Shown in pieces: positions 6,432 through 12,550 of a stretch of DNA of 12,550 nucleotides. The DNA lies in contig DIDN01000007.1 of the NCBI GenBank assembly GCA_002418185.1, positions 1 through 12,550 on the forward strand, written 5' to 3'. Each line of letters opens with the position of its first letter. Position 1 is the stretch's first letter. The notes under the pieces are model-generated. The model had not been told where the DNA came from. It made no database searches and worked only from the letters and a program-made list of their open reading frames with translations. The DNA comes from Deltaproteobacteria bacterium UBA5799. Its GTDB lineage: Bacteria; Desulfobacterota; GWC2-55-46. A program made the translations under genes and the position numbers.

Positions 6432-7018
6432 AAGTCGTGAGCGCCGAGTACATAGCGAGTGCGGTAAACCTGGAGCAGTGCCCCGGGACAGGCCTCCCCG
6501 AGATAGTCCTCATCGGGAGGAGCAACGTCGGCAAGTCCTCGCTCATAAACTCCTTTACCGGGAAAAAGGGGCTTGCAAAGACCAGCTCCCAGCCGGGGAA
6601 GACCCGCACCATGAACTTCTACCTGATAAACGGCAGGTTCTATCTCGTGGACCTCCCGGGCTTCGGTTACGCCAAGGTCTCCCGCGAGGAAAGGAAGCGC
6701 TGGGAGGGCATGACCGAGGAATATTTCAGGAGGCGCGAAAGCATCAAAGGCGCGCTCCTCATTCTCGACCCGAGGAGGGATATCGGCGAGGAGGAGGCGA
6801 ACGTGCTCGAATGGCTGAATGAGCGCGGGATACGGAGCAGGGTGGTATTGACCAAGGCCGACAAGCTCTCCGCCAACCGGCTTTCATCAAGGGCCGCCAA
6901 ATTGAAAAAGGACGCATCCATAACCGGCCCGGTCCTCTTCTCGGCAGTCACAGGCCACGGCAGGGCCCTCTTGGGAAGGAACATCGAGGAGATGCTCGAA
7001 AGTGATTCGGGTCACTGA
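6428..7018 (+). CDS. engB: Ribosome biogenesis GTPase EngB (YsxC/YihA)
   Basis: This 196-residue GTPase of the EngB family assists assembly of the large ribosomal subunit. The G motifs are clear: G1 GRSNVGKSS (30-38), G2 around Thr59-Thr61 in PGKTRTMNF, G3 DLPGFG (75-80), G4 TKAD (142-145), and G5 near SAVTGHG (172-178). The FYLVDLPGFGYAKVS segment is characteristic of the family, and the length is normal. The ATG overlaps the ATPase stop codon by 4 bp (ATGA) and has only a weak GAGGA upstream, so translation is probably coupled. It ends the hisS-led gene run; a hairpin begins directly at its stop codon. Confidence 0.95.
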   Translation: MKVVSAEYIASAVNLEQCPGTGLPEIVLIGRSNVGKSSLINSFTGKKGLAKTSSQPGKTRTMNFYLINGRFYLVDLPGFGYAKVSREERKRWEGMTEEYFRRRESIKGALLILDPRRDIGEEEANVLEWLNERGIRSRVVLTKADKLSANRLSSRAAKLKKDASITGPVLFSAVTGHGRALLGRNIEEMLESDSGH

Positions 7019-7116
7019 CGCCCGGGCCATCCGGGGCGTAAAGATATGTAGGGCCCGGACAATGCCTTTTTTCTCCCGAGGGTCCGGCCCGTCATTAACC
7101 GGTCGGGATGTTTTTT
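7018..7116 (+). other. Overlapping hairpins and two T6 runs after engB
   Basis: Three alternative stems can be drawn. Stem A is 7018-7025 with 7031-7039 (one bulge). Stem B is 7030-7037 with 7053-7059 (one bulge). Stem C is 7051-7060 with 7082-7090 (GGG and CCGGAC against GTCCGG and CCC, one bulge, 21-nt loop). A excludes B, and B excludes C. T6 runs lie at 7067-7072 and 7111-7116, but neither follows a stem at the ideal distance. This may be a poor terminator or an attenuation region between engB and cpoB; the fold was drawn by eye. Confidence 0.3.
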
Positions 7117-7153
7117 GCTTGACAACCCGGGCCAGGGAGATTACTTTTCCGGC

Positions 7154-7870
7154 ATGAGGCTAGTAACACTTATATCAGCCGCAGCCTTATTCCCTCTCGC
7201 CGGGTGCGCCGGGTTCGGAGGAGAGCAGAAGGCGATTGACCAGCTCACTACCCAGGTTGCCGAGCTCAGGGCCTCCGTGTCGGAGGCAAACTCCAGGATA
7301 GACGACCTGGGGAACAGGACAGTGCTCCTTCAGGAAAAGATAGAGGAGACCAGGGCCGAGGTCGAGAACCTCGCCGCTGTCCCCGCCTCGCCTCCCAAGG
7401 GGCTCAGGGTAGTCCCCCTCTCGGAGGAAGGCGGCAAGCCTGCTGCCAAAGGAAAGGGGCAGGCCGGAGAGAAGAAAGCCGCCCCCCGCGACGCCTCGGC
7501 AATGTACAACGAGGGGCAGGACCTCTTCATGGCCGGCAGGTACGAGGACGCCCGGATGGCCTTCTCGTCTTTCCTCGGCGCATACCCGCGGCACAGCCTT
7601 TCGGACAACGCCCTTTACTGGATAGGCGAGACATACTACTCGGTAAGGGACTACGAAAAAGCGCTTGAGAAATTCTCGGCAGTGGTCGATAAGTACCCGG
7701 AAGAGAACAAGACCCCTGACGCGCTCCTCAAGGTCGGTTTCTCGTACAAGGAGATGAAGCGCGACGGCGAGGCCAGGGCGGCACTCGAAAGGCTTGTAAG
7801 CAGATACCCGGGCTCGCACGCCGCCTCAATAGCCGCAAGGGCCCTTGGAGGGCTGAAAGGCGAAAGGTAG
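7154..7870 (+). CDS. cpoB: Tol-Pal-associated cell division coordinator CpoB/YbgF, lipoprotein form
   Basis: This 238-residue periplasmic protein belongs to the YbgF/CpoB family, which links Tol-Pal outer-membrane constriction to septal peptidoglycan synthesis. It begins with a signal peptide and lipobox LAGC (Cys18), so it is probably lipid-anchored, whereas E. coli CpoB is soluble. Residues 26-74 form a coiled coil (KAIDQLTTQVAELRAS onward), residues 75-114 are a Pro/Gly/Lys/Ala-rich linker, and residues 116-230 hold about three TPR units (YNEGQDLFMAGRYEDA, ALYWIGETYYSVRDYEKA, ALLKVGFSYKEMKRDGEA). The frame is open upstream to a TTG at 7115, but the ATG at 7154 is chosen because the signal peptide starts there; GGGAG lies 14 nt upstream, which is long. 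No tolQRAB or pal gene is adjacent. The next gene starts 7 bp after its stop. Confidence 0.88.
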   Translation: MRLVTLISAAALFPLAGCAGFGGEQKAIDQLTTQVAELRASVSEANSRIDDLGNRTVLLQEKIEETRAEVENLAAVPASPPKGLRVVPLSEEGGKPAAKGKGQAGEKKAAPRDASAMYNEGQDLFMAGRYEDARMAFSSFLGAYPRHSLSDNALYWIGETYYSVRDYEKALEKFSAVVDKYPEENKTPDALLKVGFSYKEMKRDGEARAALERLVSRYPGSHAASIAARALGGLKGER

Positions 7871-7877
7871 GTACGAT

Positions 7878-9017
7878 ATGTGCTCTAAAAGGTTCGCGAT
7901 AAGGCTGGGCTGTTCGGCAGCCGCCATTTCATTTGCGCTCCTGGCCGCCGGGGAGGCCACAACAGGCGAAACAGCCGGCTCCGGTCAAGCTGAAGAGGCG
8001 GCCTACCACAGGATAGTCCCGAGGGACACCTTATGGGATATCTCGGGCAAGTACCTTGACGACCCGTTCAAGTGGCCCGGCCTGTGGAAGGTAAACCCGT
8101 ACATCAAGAACCCGCATCTCATATACCCGGGCAACATCGTGAGGATAACCCCGGACGGCATCGAGGTGCTCAAGGCCGATGAAAGGGCTGAGGGCCTTCA
8201 CAGGGTAGAATTGAGCGATGAGGGCGAAACCGTAATCGTGCTCGAGCCGGAAGAGGCGGAGGCTGGAGACGGAGAGGCCCGTGACGCTCAAGAGGCTTCC
8301 GCGGACCAACCGGCGGACCAGGCCCCGAAGATCGAGGACCACTCCCTGGCCCGGAGCGGCTTTATCTCCGAAGAAGATCTCAAGGGGAGCGGCGCTATAA
8401 TCAAGCAGGAGGATGGCAAGCTCTTCATGAGCGTTGGCGACAAGGTGTACCTGTCCTTCGGGGACGCCGCAGAGGTAAAGGACGGGGACCGGTTCACGGT
8501 CTTCGTCGCAGGGAAGAATATCCGCCACCCGGAGACCAGGAAGAAGCTGGGGAGCGAGGTCGAGGTCGTGGGCAGCCTCAGGGTAACCAGGGCCGAGGCC
8601 CCTGCCGAGGGGGTGATAGAGAGGTCGTTCAAGGAGGTCCCAACAGGCGCCAGGCTCAGGCCTTACAGCCCGCCCGTACTCGAGGTGGCGCTCACCGATG
8701 CGGATTCGGAGGTGAGCGGCCTGATAGTGACAGCGCTCGAATCAAAGGAGAACCTCTCCGAGGGGGACATAGCCTACATCGACAAGGGCTCGGCTGACGG
8801 CATAAAGGCCGGGAACATCATGCGCATATTCAGGCCGGTAGCCGAGGAGCCCGACCCGATGGCGGCCAAGAAAAAGCAGAAGGTAAGCCTGCCGCCCCTG
8901 GAGCTGGGCACCCTCGTCATACTGGAAGCAGGCCAGGCCACCTCCACCGGCGTGGTCTTGAAGAGCCAAAGGACCATAGTATGGGGAGACAAGGTCTCCA
9001 CCGTCCGTAACCAGTAA
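7878..9017 (+). CDS. Secreted LysM-domain protein with duplicated C-terminal domain
   Basis: This 379-residue protein has an N-terminal signal sequence (basic MCSKR, hydrophobic to about residue 25, AAGEA). A LysM peptidoglycan-binding domain follows at about 42-91, with YHRIVPRDTLWDISGKY at the start and NPHLIYPGNIVRI at the end. Residues 100-160 are an acidic, Ala/Asp/Glu/Gln-rich linker. The C-terminal half contains two copies of one domain: 171-260 and 280-373. Both have SGxI, then GD 14 residues later (187-188 and 296-297), then a [VI]KxG[DN] motif, LG[ST] and GV[IV]. The role is probably in the cell wall, perhaps with CpoB, as the genes are 7 bp apart and the ribosome binding site (GGTAGG) overlaps the cpoB stop. 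No catalytic domain is visible, so it may be a scaffold or adaptor. Related LysM proteins are known beside dprA in deltaproteobacteria, as far as I recall. Confidence 0.88.
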   Translation: MCSKRFAIRLGCSAAAISFALLAAGEATTGETAGSGQAEEAAYHRIVPRDTLWDISGKYLDDPFKWPGLWKVNPYIKNPHLIYPGNIVRITPDGIEVLKADERAEGLHRVELSDEGETVIVLEPEEAEAGDGEARDAQEASADQPADQAPKIEDHSLARSGFISEEDLKGSGAIIKQEDGKLFMSVGDKVYLSFGDAAEVKDGDRFTVFVAGKNIRHPETRKKLGSEVEVVGSLRVTRAEAPAEGVIERSFKEVPTGARLRPYSPPVLEVALTDADSEVSGLIVTALESKENLSEGDIAYIDKGSADGIKAGNIMRIFRPVAEEPDPMAAKKKQKVSLPPLELGTLVILEAGQATSTGVVLKSQRTIVWGDKVSTVRNQ

Positions 9018-9026
9018 AAGTTCAAG

Positions 9027-9048
9027 CGGGGAGGCTTCCGCCGCCCCG
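9027..9048 (+). terminator. Hairpin without T run after the LysM gene
   Basis: CGGGG (9027-9031) pairs with CCCCG (9044-9048); a single mismatch, then GGC/GCC closes a TTCC tetraloop. It lies 10 bp after the LysM stop. The following bases (GTCAAAAGC) hold no T run, so if it terminates it does so poorly; it may be a 3'-end stabiliser. Confidence 0.3.
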
Positions 9049-9100
9049 GTCAAAAGCTCCCTTCACAAGCCGGGCATCAGATGCGCCTCAGGGGTAACGG

Positions 9101-10186
9101 TTGGATAATGACAGGCTCGTATACTGGCTTGCCCTGAGCCTCCTTAAGGGCATAGAGCGGTTCAGCATGGCCGACCTGCTTGAAAGATTCGGCAGCCCGG
9201 AAGGGGTGTTCTCGGCATCGGGGAGTTCGCATGAGGCGTATTCGCCGCAGCTTGCCCGGGCTGTAAGGGAGTTCGGTCCCCGGGACCGGGCCGAAAGGGA
9301 GCTTGAGCTGGCTTCGAAGCACGGCGCGAGGGTGGTGCCATACGGCGCCCCTGGCTACCCTTCCGCCCTTATGAGGGTCTACGACCCGCCCTGCCTCCTT
9401 TACATGAAGGGGCTTGAGTGGAGGGACGACCTGCCGCCGGTCGGCATAGTAGGGACAAGGCGTCCCACGCCCTACGGGCTCAAGATGGCGGAGTCGCTCG
9501 CCTCGGGGCTCGCGCACATGGGCGCATCGGTCGTGAGCGGAATGGCAAGGGGCTGCGACTCGGCCGCGCACAGGGGCGCGATATCCGCCGGCGGTTTCAC
9601 CGCGGCGGTCCTGGGGACCGGCGTGGACCTGGTATACCCCGGGGAGTCGAGGAAGCTCTACGAGGAGATAGCCGAAAAAGGGACCCTCATATCCGAATAC
9701 CCCATGTCCACGCCGCCCCTGAAGCAGAACTTCCCGAGGCGAAATAGGATAATAAGCGGACTTTCCCTGGGGCTCGTGGTCGTTGAGGCCCCTGTAAGGA
9801 GCGGCTCTCTCATGACCGCGAGGCTCGCGCTCGAGTACGGGAGGGAGGTCTTCGCGGTCCCCGGACAGGTGACTTCATTAAGAAGCAGCGGCACCAACAA
9901 GCTCATAAAGGACGGGGCCATGCTTGTCGAGAGCGCCGCGGACATAGCAGGGGCGCTCTCCATAAGCCCTGGAAACGATGAAGAGACGGCAGATGACGGA
10001 CCTGTCCAGCTCGAAGGGGAGGAGATGCTGATACTCAAGGCGCTCAAAGGGGGGCCGGAGCACATAGACGGCATCCTCCAGGCGACCGGGCTCACGGCGG
10101 CCCGGGCCTCGACCGTTCTCCTTCAGATGGAGCTAAAAGGTTTCATAGAGCAGAAGCCGGGAAAGTGCTTTCTCCGGAGGGTATAG
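9101..10186 (+). CDS. dprA: DNA-processing protein DprA (Smf)
   Basis: This 361-residue cytosolic protein binds incoming single-stranded DNA in natural transformation and loads RecA. An N-terminal helical (SAM-like) region precedes the Rossmann-type core: GIVGTRRPTPYG (115-126), SGMARGCDSAAH (136-147), LGTGVDLVYP (161-170), LISEYP (176-181), FPRRNRIISGLS (191-202), SGSLMTARLALE (214-225) and VFAVPGQ (230-236). A C-terminal winged-helix domain follows at about 297-360, after an acidic linker. The start is TTG at 9101: AGGGG lies 6 nt upstream, and an in-frame TAA at 9095-9097 rules out any earlier start, while the next ATG (Met23) would cut the N-terminal domain. The gene lies 83 bp after the LysM gene and 197 bp before topA. 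Presence of DprA does not prove competence, since it is near-universal in bacteria. Confidence 0.95.
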   Translation: MDNDRLVYWLALSLLKGIERFSMADLLERFGSPEGVFSASGSSHEAYSPQLARAVREFGPRDRAERELELASKHGARVVPYGAPGYPSALMRVYDPPCLLYMKGLEWRDDLPPVGIVGTRRPTPYGLKMAESLASGLAHMGASVVSGMARGCDSAAHRGAISAGGFTAAVLGTGVDLVYPGESRKLYEEIAEKGTLISEYPMSTPPLKQNFPRRNRIISGLSLGLVVVEAPVRSGSLMTARLALEYGREVFAVPGQVTSLRSSGTNKLIKDGAMLVESAADIAGALSISPGNDEETADDGPVQLEGEEMLILKALKGGPEHIDGILQATGLTAARASTVLLQMELKGFIEQKPGKCFLRRV

Positions 10187-10187
10187 C

Positions 10188-10217
10188 GGGTTTTCGCGAT
10201 AGGCGCTGCGCGAACCC
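10188..10217 (+). other. Bulged hairpin just after dprA
   Basis: GGGTT (10188-10192), a TT bulge and CGCG (10195-10198) pair with CGCGAACCC (10209-10217) around a 10-nt loop. It begins 2 bp after the dprA stop. Only TGATTTAT follows, so it is a weak terminator candidate at best. It also lies just upstream of the topA -10, where it could be an operator. Confidence 0.35.
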
Positions 10218-10224
10218 TGATTTA

Positions 10225-10233
10225 TGCTATAAT
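10225..10233 (+). promoter_or_regulatory. Extended -10 promoter of topA
   Basis: TGCTATAAT is a perfect TATAAT with the TGn extension and no recognisable -35 hexamer. Transcription would start near 10240, at the foot of a small GGCC-type hairpin (10239-10243 with 10248-10252), and give a leader of about 145 nt before topA. The identical nine bases occur upstream of rpsU. Confidence 0.5.
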
Positions 10234-10293
10234 AATCTCGGCCTCCTGGCCGCTTCAAACCCGCAGGCACGGAGCCCGGGCAGACCGCAGAAC

Positions 10294-10351
10294 ACCCCCC
10301 TGACAGGATTATTTCCGGAAACTTGCAGCCGGAGCGCTGTGTCCGGGGGGT
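10294..10351 (+). other. Large hairpin in the topA leader
   Basis: ACCCCCC (10294-10300) pairs with GGGGGGT (10345-10351). After one mismatch, GACA (10302-10305) pairs with TGTC (10340-10343). An inner stem pairs TCCGG (10314-10318) with CCGGA (10329-10333) around a 10-nt loop. The sequence CTTTAT follows, which is a poor T run, so attenuation is possible but weak. The hairpin ends 32 nt before the ATG and does not cover the ribosome binding site. Inside it, TTTCCGGAAA (10312-10321) is a perfect 10-bp palindrome that could bind a protein. Confidence 0.55.
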
Positions 10352-10383
10352 CTTTATAAAGAAAATAAAAGGATGCGAGGGAA

Positions 10384-12516
10384 ATGGGAAAATCGCTTGT
10401 CATAGTGGAGTCGCCGGCAAAGGCCAAGACCATAAACAAGTTCCTCGGCAAGGACTTCAACGTGCTCGCTTCGGTGGGGCACATAAAGGACCTCCCCAAG
10501 AGCAAGCTCGGCATCGAGGTCGATAACGGCTTCGAGCCACATTACGAACTCATAAAAGGCAAGACCGCGACCGTCCGCGAATTGAAGAAAGCGGGAAAGT
10601 CCGCAGACAGAATCTTTCTCGCGCCCGACCCCGACAGGGAGGGCGAGGCCATCGCGTGGCACATAGCCGAGGAGATAGACAAGAAAAAGGAGAAGACCTT
10701 CCGGGTCCTCTTCAACGAAATAACCGAGAAGGCCGTAAAGGAGGCGATAGGCCACCCGATCGAGCTCGACCAGCACAAGTACGAGGCGCAGCAGGCCAGG
10801 CGCGTCCTCGACAGGCTCGTGGGCTACCAGGTGAGCCCCATTCTCTGGGACAAGGTCAGGAGGGGCCTTTCCGCCGGCAGGGTCCAGTCCGTCGCGGTCC
10901 GAATAATATGCGACCGCGAGCGCGAGATACAGGCCTTTGTGCCGAGGGAGTACTGGTCGGTCTCGGCGAGGCTGGAAACGCTCAAGGGGGCCGCGTTCAC
11001 CGCAAAGCTCGCCAAGAAGGACGGCCGGAAGCTCGAGATCGATAACGAAGCCGATACGAAGGCGGCGCTCGCCGAGCTCGAAGGGGCCTCGTACAGGGTG
11101 GCCGAGGTCGAGACCAGGGAGACCAGGAGAAACCCGGCGGCCCCGTTCACCACGAGCAAGCTGCAGCAGGAGGCCGCGCGGAAACTCGGCTATACCGCGA
11201 AAAAGACCATGATGCTCGCACAGCAGCTCTATGAAGGCGTGGAGCTGGGAAATGAGGGCCCTGTCGGGCTCATCTCCTACATGAGGACCGACTCGACCAG
11301 GATATCTGGCGAGGCGGTAACGGCCGCTCGCGCCTTCATCAAGGAGAAATACGGGGCCGAGTACCTTCCGAAGTCCCCCAACGTATACAAGTCCAAGAAG
11401 AAGTCGCAGGACGCGCACGAGGCCATAAGGCCGACCTATTTCCAGTACCCTCCGGAGGCCGTCAAGGCGCACCTGTCGAGGGACCAGTGGAGGCTCTACC
11501 AGCTCATATGGAACAGGTTCATCGCGTGCCAGATGACTCACGCGGTAATGGACCAGACAAGGGCGCAGATAGCGGCCAGGGGTTATACGTTTTCGGCCTC
11601 GGGCTCGACGCTCAAGTTCCCCGGGTTCATGGCCGTCTACATAGAGGGGCAGGACGTGGAGGAGGAGAAGGAGGAGAGGCTCCCGGCCCTCAAGAAAGAC
11701 GAGGACCTCAAGCTCCTCGGACTCGACCCGGCGCAGCACTTCACTCAGCCGCCCCCCAGGTTCACGGAGGCGTCGCTCGTAAAGGAGCTCGAGGAAAAGG
11801 GCATAGGCCGCCCCTCGACATACGCAGCCATACTCTCGACCATCCAGGACAGGGAATACGTCGTCAAGGACAACAAGCAACTGAAGCCCACGGAACTGGG
11901 CTTCACGGTCACGGACATGCTCATCCAGAGCTTCCCGGGCATCCTCGATGTCGAGTTCACCGCCCACATGGAGGAGGAGCTCGACATGATAGAGGAGGGC
12001 CGCACCGAGTGGCGCGAGACCATGAAGGAGTTCTACGGCCCGTTCAGGGAGAGCCTCGAGCGCGCCAAGAAGGAGATGAAGAACATAAAGGCCGAGGAGG
12101 TCCCCACCGACATCGCATGCGAAAAATGCGGCAGCATGATGGTCATCAAATGGGGGCGGAAGGGCAAATTCCTGGCCTGCTCCGCTTATCCCGAATGCAA
12201 GAACACCAAGGACTTCACCATAGGCGAGGACGGAAAGGTCAAGCCCGTCGAGAAGACAGCCGAGGCGACCGACACTCCGTGCCCCACCTGCGGGAAGAAC
12301 ATGGTCGTGAAAAGCGGCCGTTTCGGCAGGTTCCTGGCCTGCCCGGACTACCCGAGCTGCAAGACCACCATGTCGCTTTCCACAGGCATACCGTGCCCCA
12401 ACCAGGACGGCGGCATGCTCGTCGAGAGGAGGACCAAGAGGGGGAGGGTCTTTTTCAGCTGCTCGAAGTACCCCTCGTGCACCTACGCCACATGGGAGCT
12501 CCCCAAGCAGGATTGA
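10384..12516 (+). CDS. topA: DNA topoisomerase I (type IA)
   Basis: This 710-residue enzyme relaxes negatively supercoiled DNA through a transient 5'-phosphotyrosine. The Toprim domain starts at residue 3 (LVIVESPAKAKTI, Glu9) and has the metal-binding DPDREGE (82-88). Core features include GLSAGRVQSVAVR (161-173), the active site GLISYMRTDSTR (295-306) with catalytic Tyr299 and Arg301, and EKGIGRPSTYA (471-481). The C-terminus has three zinc-ribbon-like repeats. The first has Cys579, 582, 599 and 605, and the second Cys633, 636, 653 and 659. The third has only Cys671, 693 and 699; the usual second Cys is replaced in CPNQDGG. The ATG follows GCGAGGGAA closely, and AAAGG lies about 10 nt upstream. 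It has its own likely promoter and a structured leader. Codon use matches its neighbours. In many bacteria topA follows dprA and precedes trmFO. Confidence 0.97.
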   Translation: MGKSLVIVESPAKAKTINKFLGKDFNVLASVGHIKDLPKSKLGIEVDNGFEPHYELIKGKTATVRELKKAGKSADRIFLAPDPDREGEAIAWHIAEEIDKKKEKTFRVLFNEITEKAVKEAIGHPIELDQHKYEAQQARRVLDRLVGYQVSPILWDKVRRGLSAGRVQSVAVRIICDREREIQAFVPREYWSVSARLETLKGAAFTAKLAKKDGRKLEIDNEADTKAALAELEGASYRVAEVETRETRRNPAAPFTTSKLQQEAARKLGYTAKKTMMLAQQLYEGVELGNEGPVGLISYMRTDSTRISGEAVTAARAFIKEKYGAEYLPKSPNVYKSKKKSQDAHEAIRPTYFQYPPEAVKAHLSRDQWRLYQLIWNRFIACQMTHAVMDQTRAQIAARGYTFSASGSTLKFPGFMAVYIEGQDVEEEKEERLPALKKDEDLKLLGLDPAQHFTQPPPRFTEASLVKELEEKGIGRPSTYAAILSTIQDREYVVKDNKQLKPTELGFTVTDMLIQSFPGILDVEFTAHMEEELDMIEEGRTEWRETMKEFYGPFRESLERAKKEMKNIKAEEVPTDIACEKCGSMMVIKWGRKGKFLACSAYPECKNTKDFTIGEDGKVKPVEKTAEATDTPCPTCGKNMVVKSGRFGRFLACPDYPSCKTTMSLSTGIPCPNQDGGMLVERRTKRGRVFFSCSKYPSCTYATWELPKQD

Positions 12517-12530
12517 CCCCGGATTGACCT

Positions 12531-12550
12531 ATGACCGGCCTTTCAGGTAT
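12531..12550 (+). CDS. Possible start of the next gene (cut by right edge)
   Basis: ATG at 12531 opens a frame reading MTGLSG before the window ends, 14 bp after the topA stop. Only a weak GGATT ribosome binding site precedes it. From the common dprA-topA-trmFO order one would expect the tRNA uridine methyltransferase trmFO, but six residues cannot show this. Confidence 0.35.

Noticed and set aside
7119..7147. Promoter TTGACA / TACTTT before cpoB
   Set aside because: The -35 is perfect but the -10 is poor (three of six), and the transcript would start at about the ATG, leaving no ribosome binding site.
7115..7153. Upstream TTG start adding 13 residues to CpoB
   Set aside because: The extension (MLDNPGQGDYFSG) would place polar residues in front of a signal peptide, and there is no ribosome binding site before 7115.
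8364..8381. ISEEDL, the core of the c-Myc epitope tag, in the LysM protein
   Set aside because: Six residues in an acidic segment can match by chance; codons and context are native, so it is no sign of engineered sequence.
10354..11967. 537-codon open frame on the minus strand opposite topA
   Set aside because: The plus strand encodes an unmistakable topoisomerase I. The antisense product is Leu/Val/Gly/Arg-rich with no recognisable motif, and the frame is explained by the avoidance of TTA, CTA and TCA codons in topA.
1..12550. Hidden mobile element, CRISPR array, toxin-antitoxin or defence system
   Set aside because: No transposase, integrase, regular direct-repeat array or small-gene pair was seen; all long frames belong to conserved housekeeping families with uniform composition.

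Overview
This is a gene-dense, GC-rich bacterial chromosome segment made almost entirely of conserved housekeeping genes. It holds no sign of mobile elements, CRISPR arrays, rRNA or tRNA. A Gram-negative host is indicated by two envelope lipoprotein genes, a CpoB/YbgF homologue and a GspE/PilB-type ATPase. The gene order (cpoB - LysM protein - dprA - topA, with an adjacent hisS - small membrane protein - GspE-like ATPase - engB block) and the habit of pairing high GC with AGG (Arg) and ATA (Ile) codons fit a Desulfobacterota/Deltaproteobacteria-like or Nitrospirota-like lineage. That placement is inference and no taxonomic marker was compared.

Layout. Positions 1-388 (minus) hold the 5' part of a coiled-coil lipoprotein gene that runs off the left edge. 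It diverges from rpsU (634-840, plus), and both have recognisable sigma-70-type promoters in the 245-bp gap between them. rpsU converges on acs (898-2892, minus), and a strong rpsU terminator reaches into the acs stop codon. acs diverges from hisS (3080-4324, plus) across 187 bp; the acs side has a near-consensus promoter. From hisS onward everything is on the plus strand. hisS, an 83-residue membrane protein, a GspE/PilB-family ATPase and engB are closely packed (gaps of 4 and 48 bp, then a 4-bp ATGA overlap) and look like one operon. A hairpin-rich gap with two T6 runs separates engB from the cell-envelope pair cpoB and a LysM protein. dprA follows after 83 bp. topA follows dprA after a 197-bp leader containing an extended -10 promoter and a large hairpin. 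The last 20 bases look like the beginning of the next gene.

Functions. The genes cover translation (rpsU, hisS), ribosome assembly (engB), acetate activation (acs), envelope maintenance during division (cpoB, LysM protein), protein export or type IV pilus assembly (GspE/PilB ATPase), DNA uptake processing (dprA) and DNA topology (topA).

I found no convincing new multi-gene system. The points most worth a second look are the structured leader of topA, the tandemly duplicated C-terminal domain of the LysM protein, a perfect 7-bp-arm dyad on the -10 of the lipoprotein promoter, the conserved-looking small membrane protein between hisS and the ATPase, and a CpoB that appears to be lipidated.
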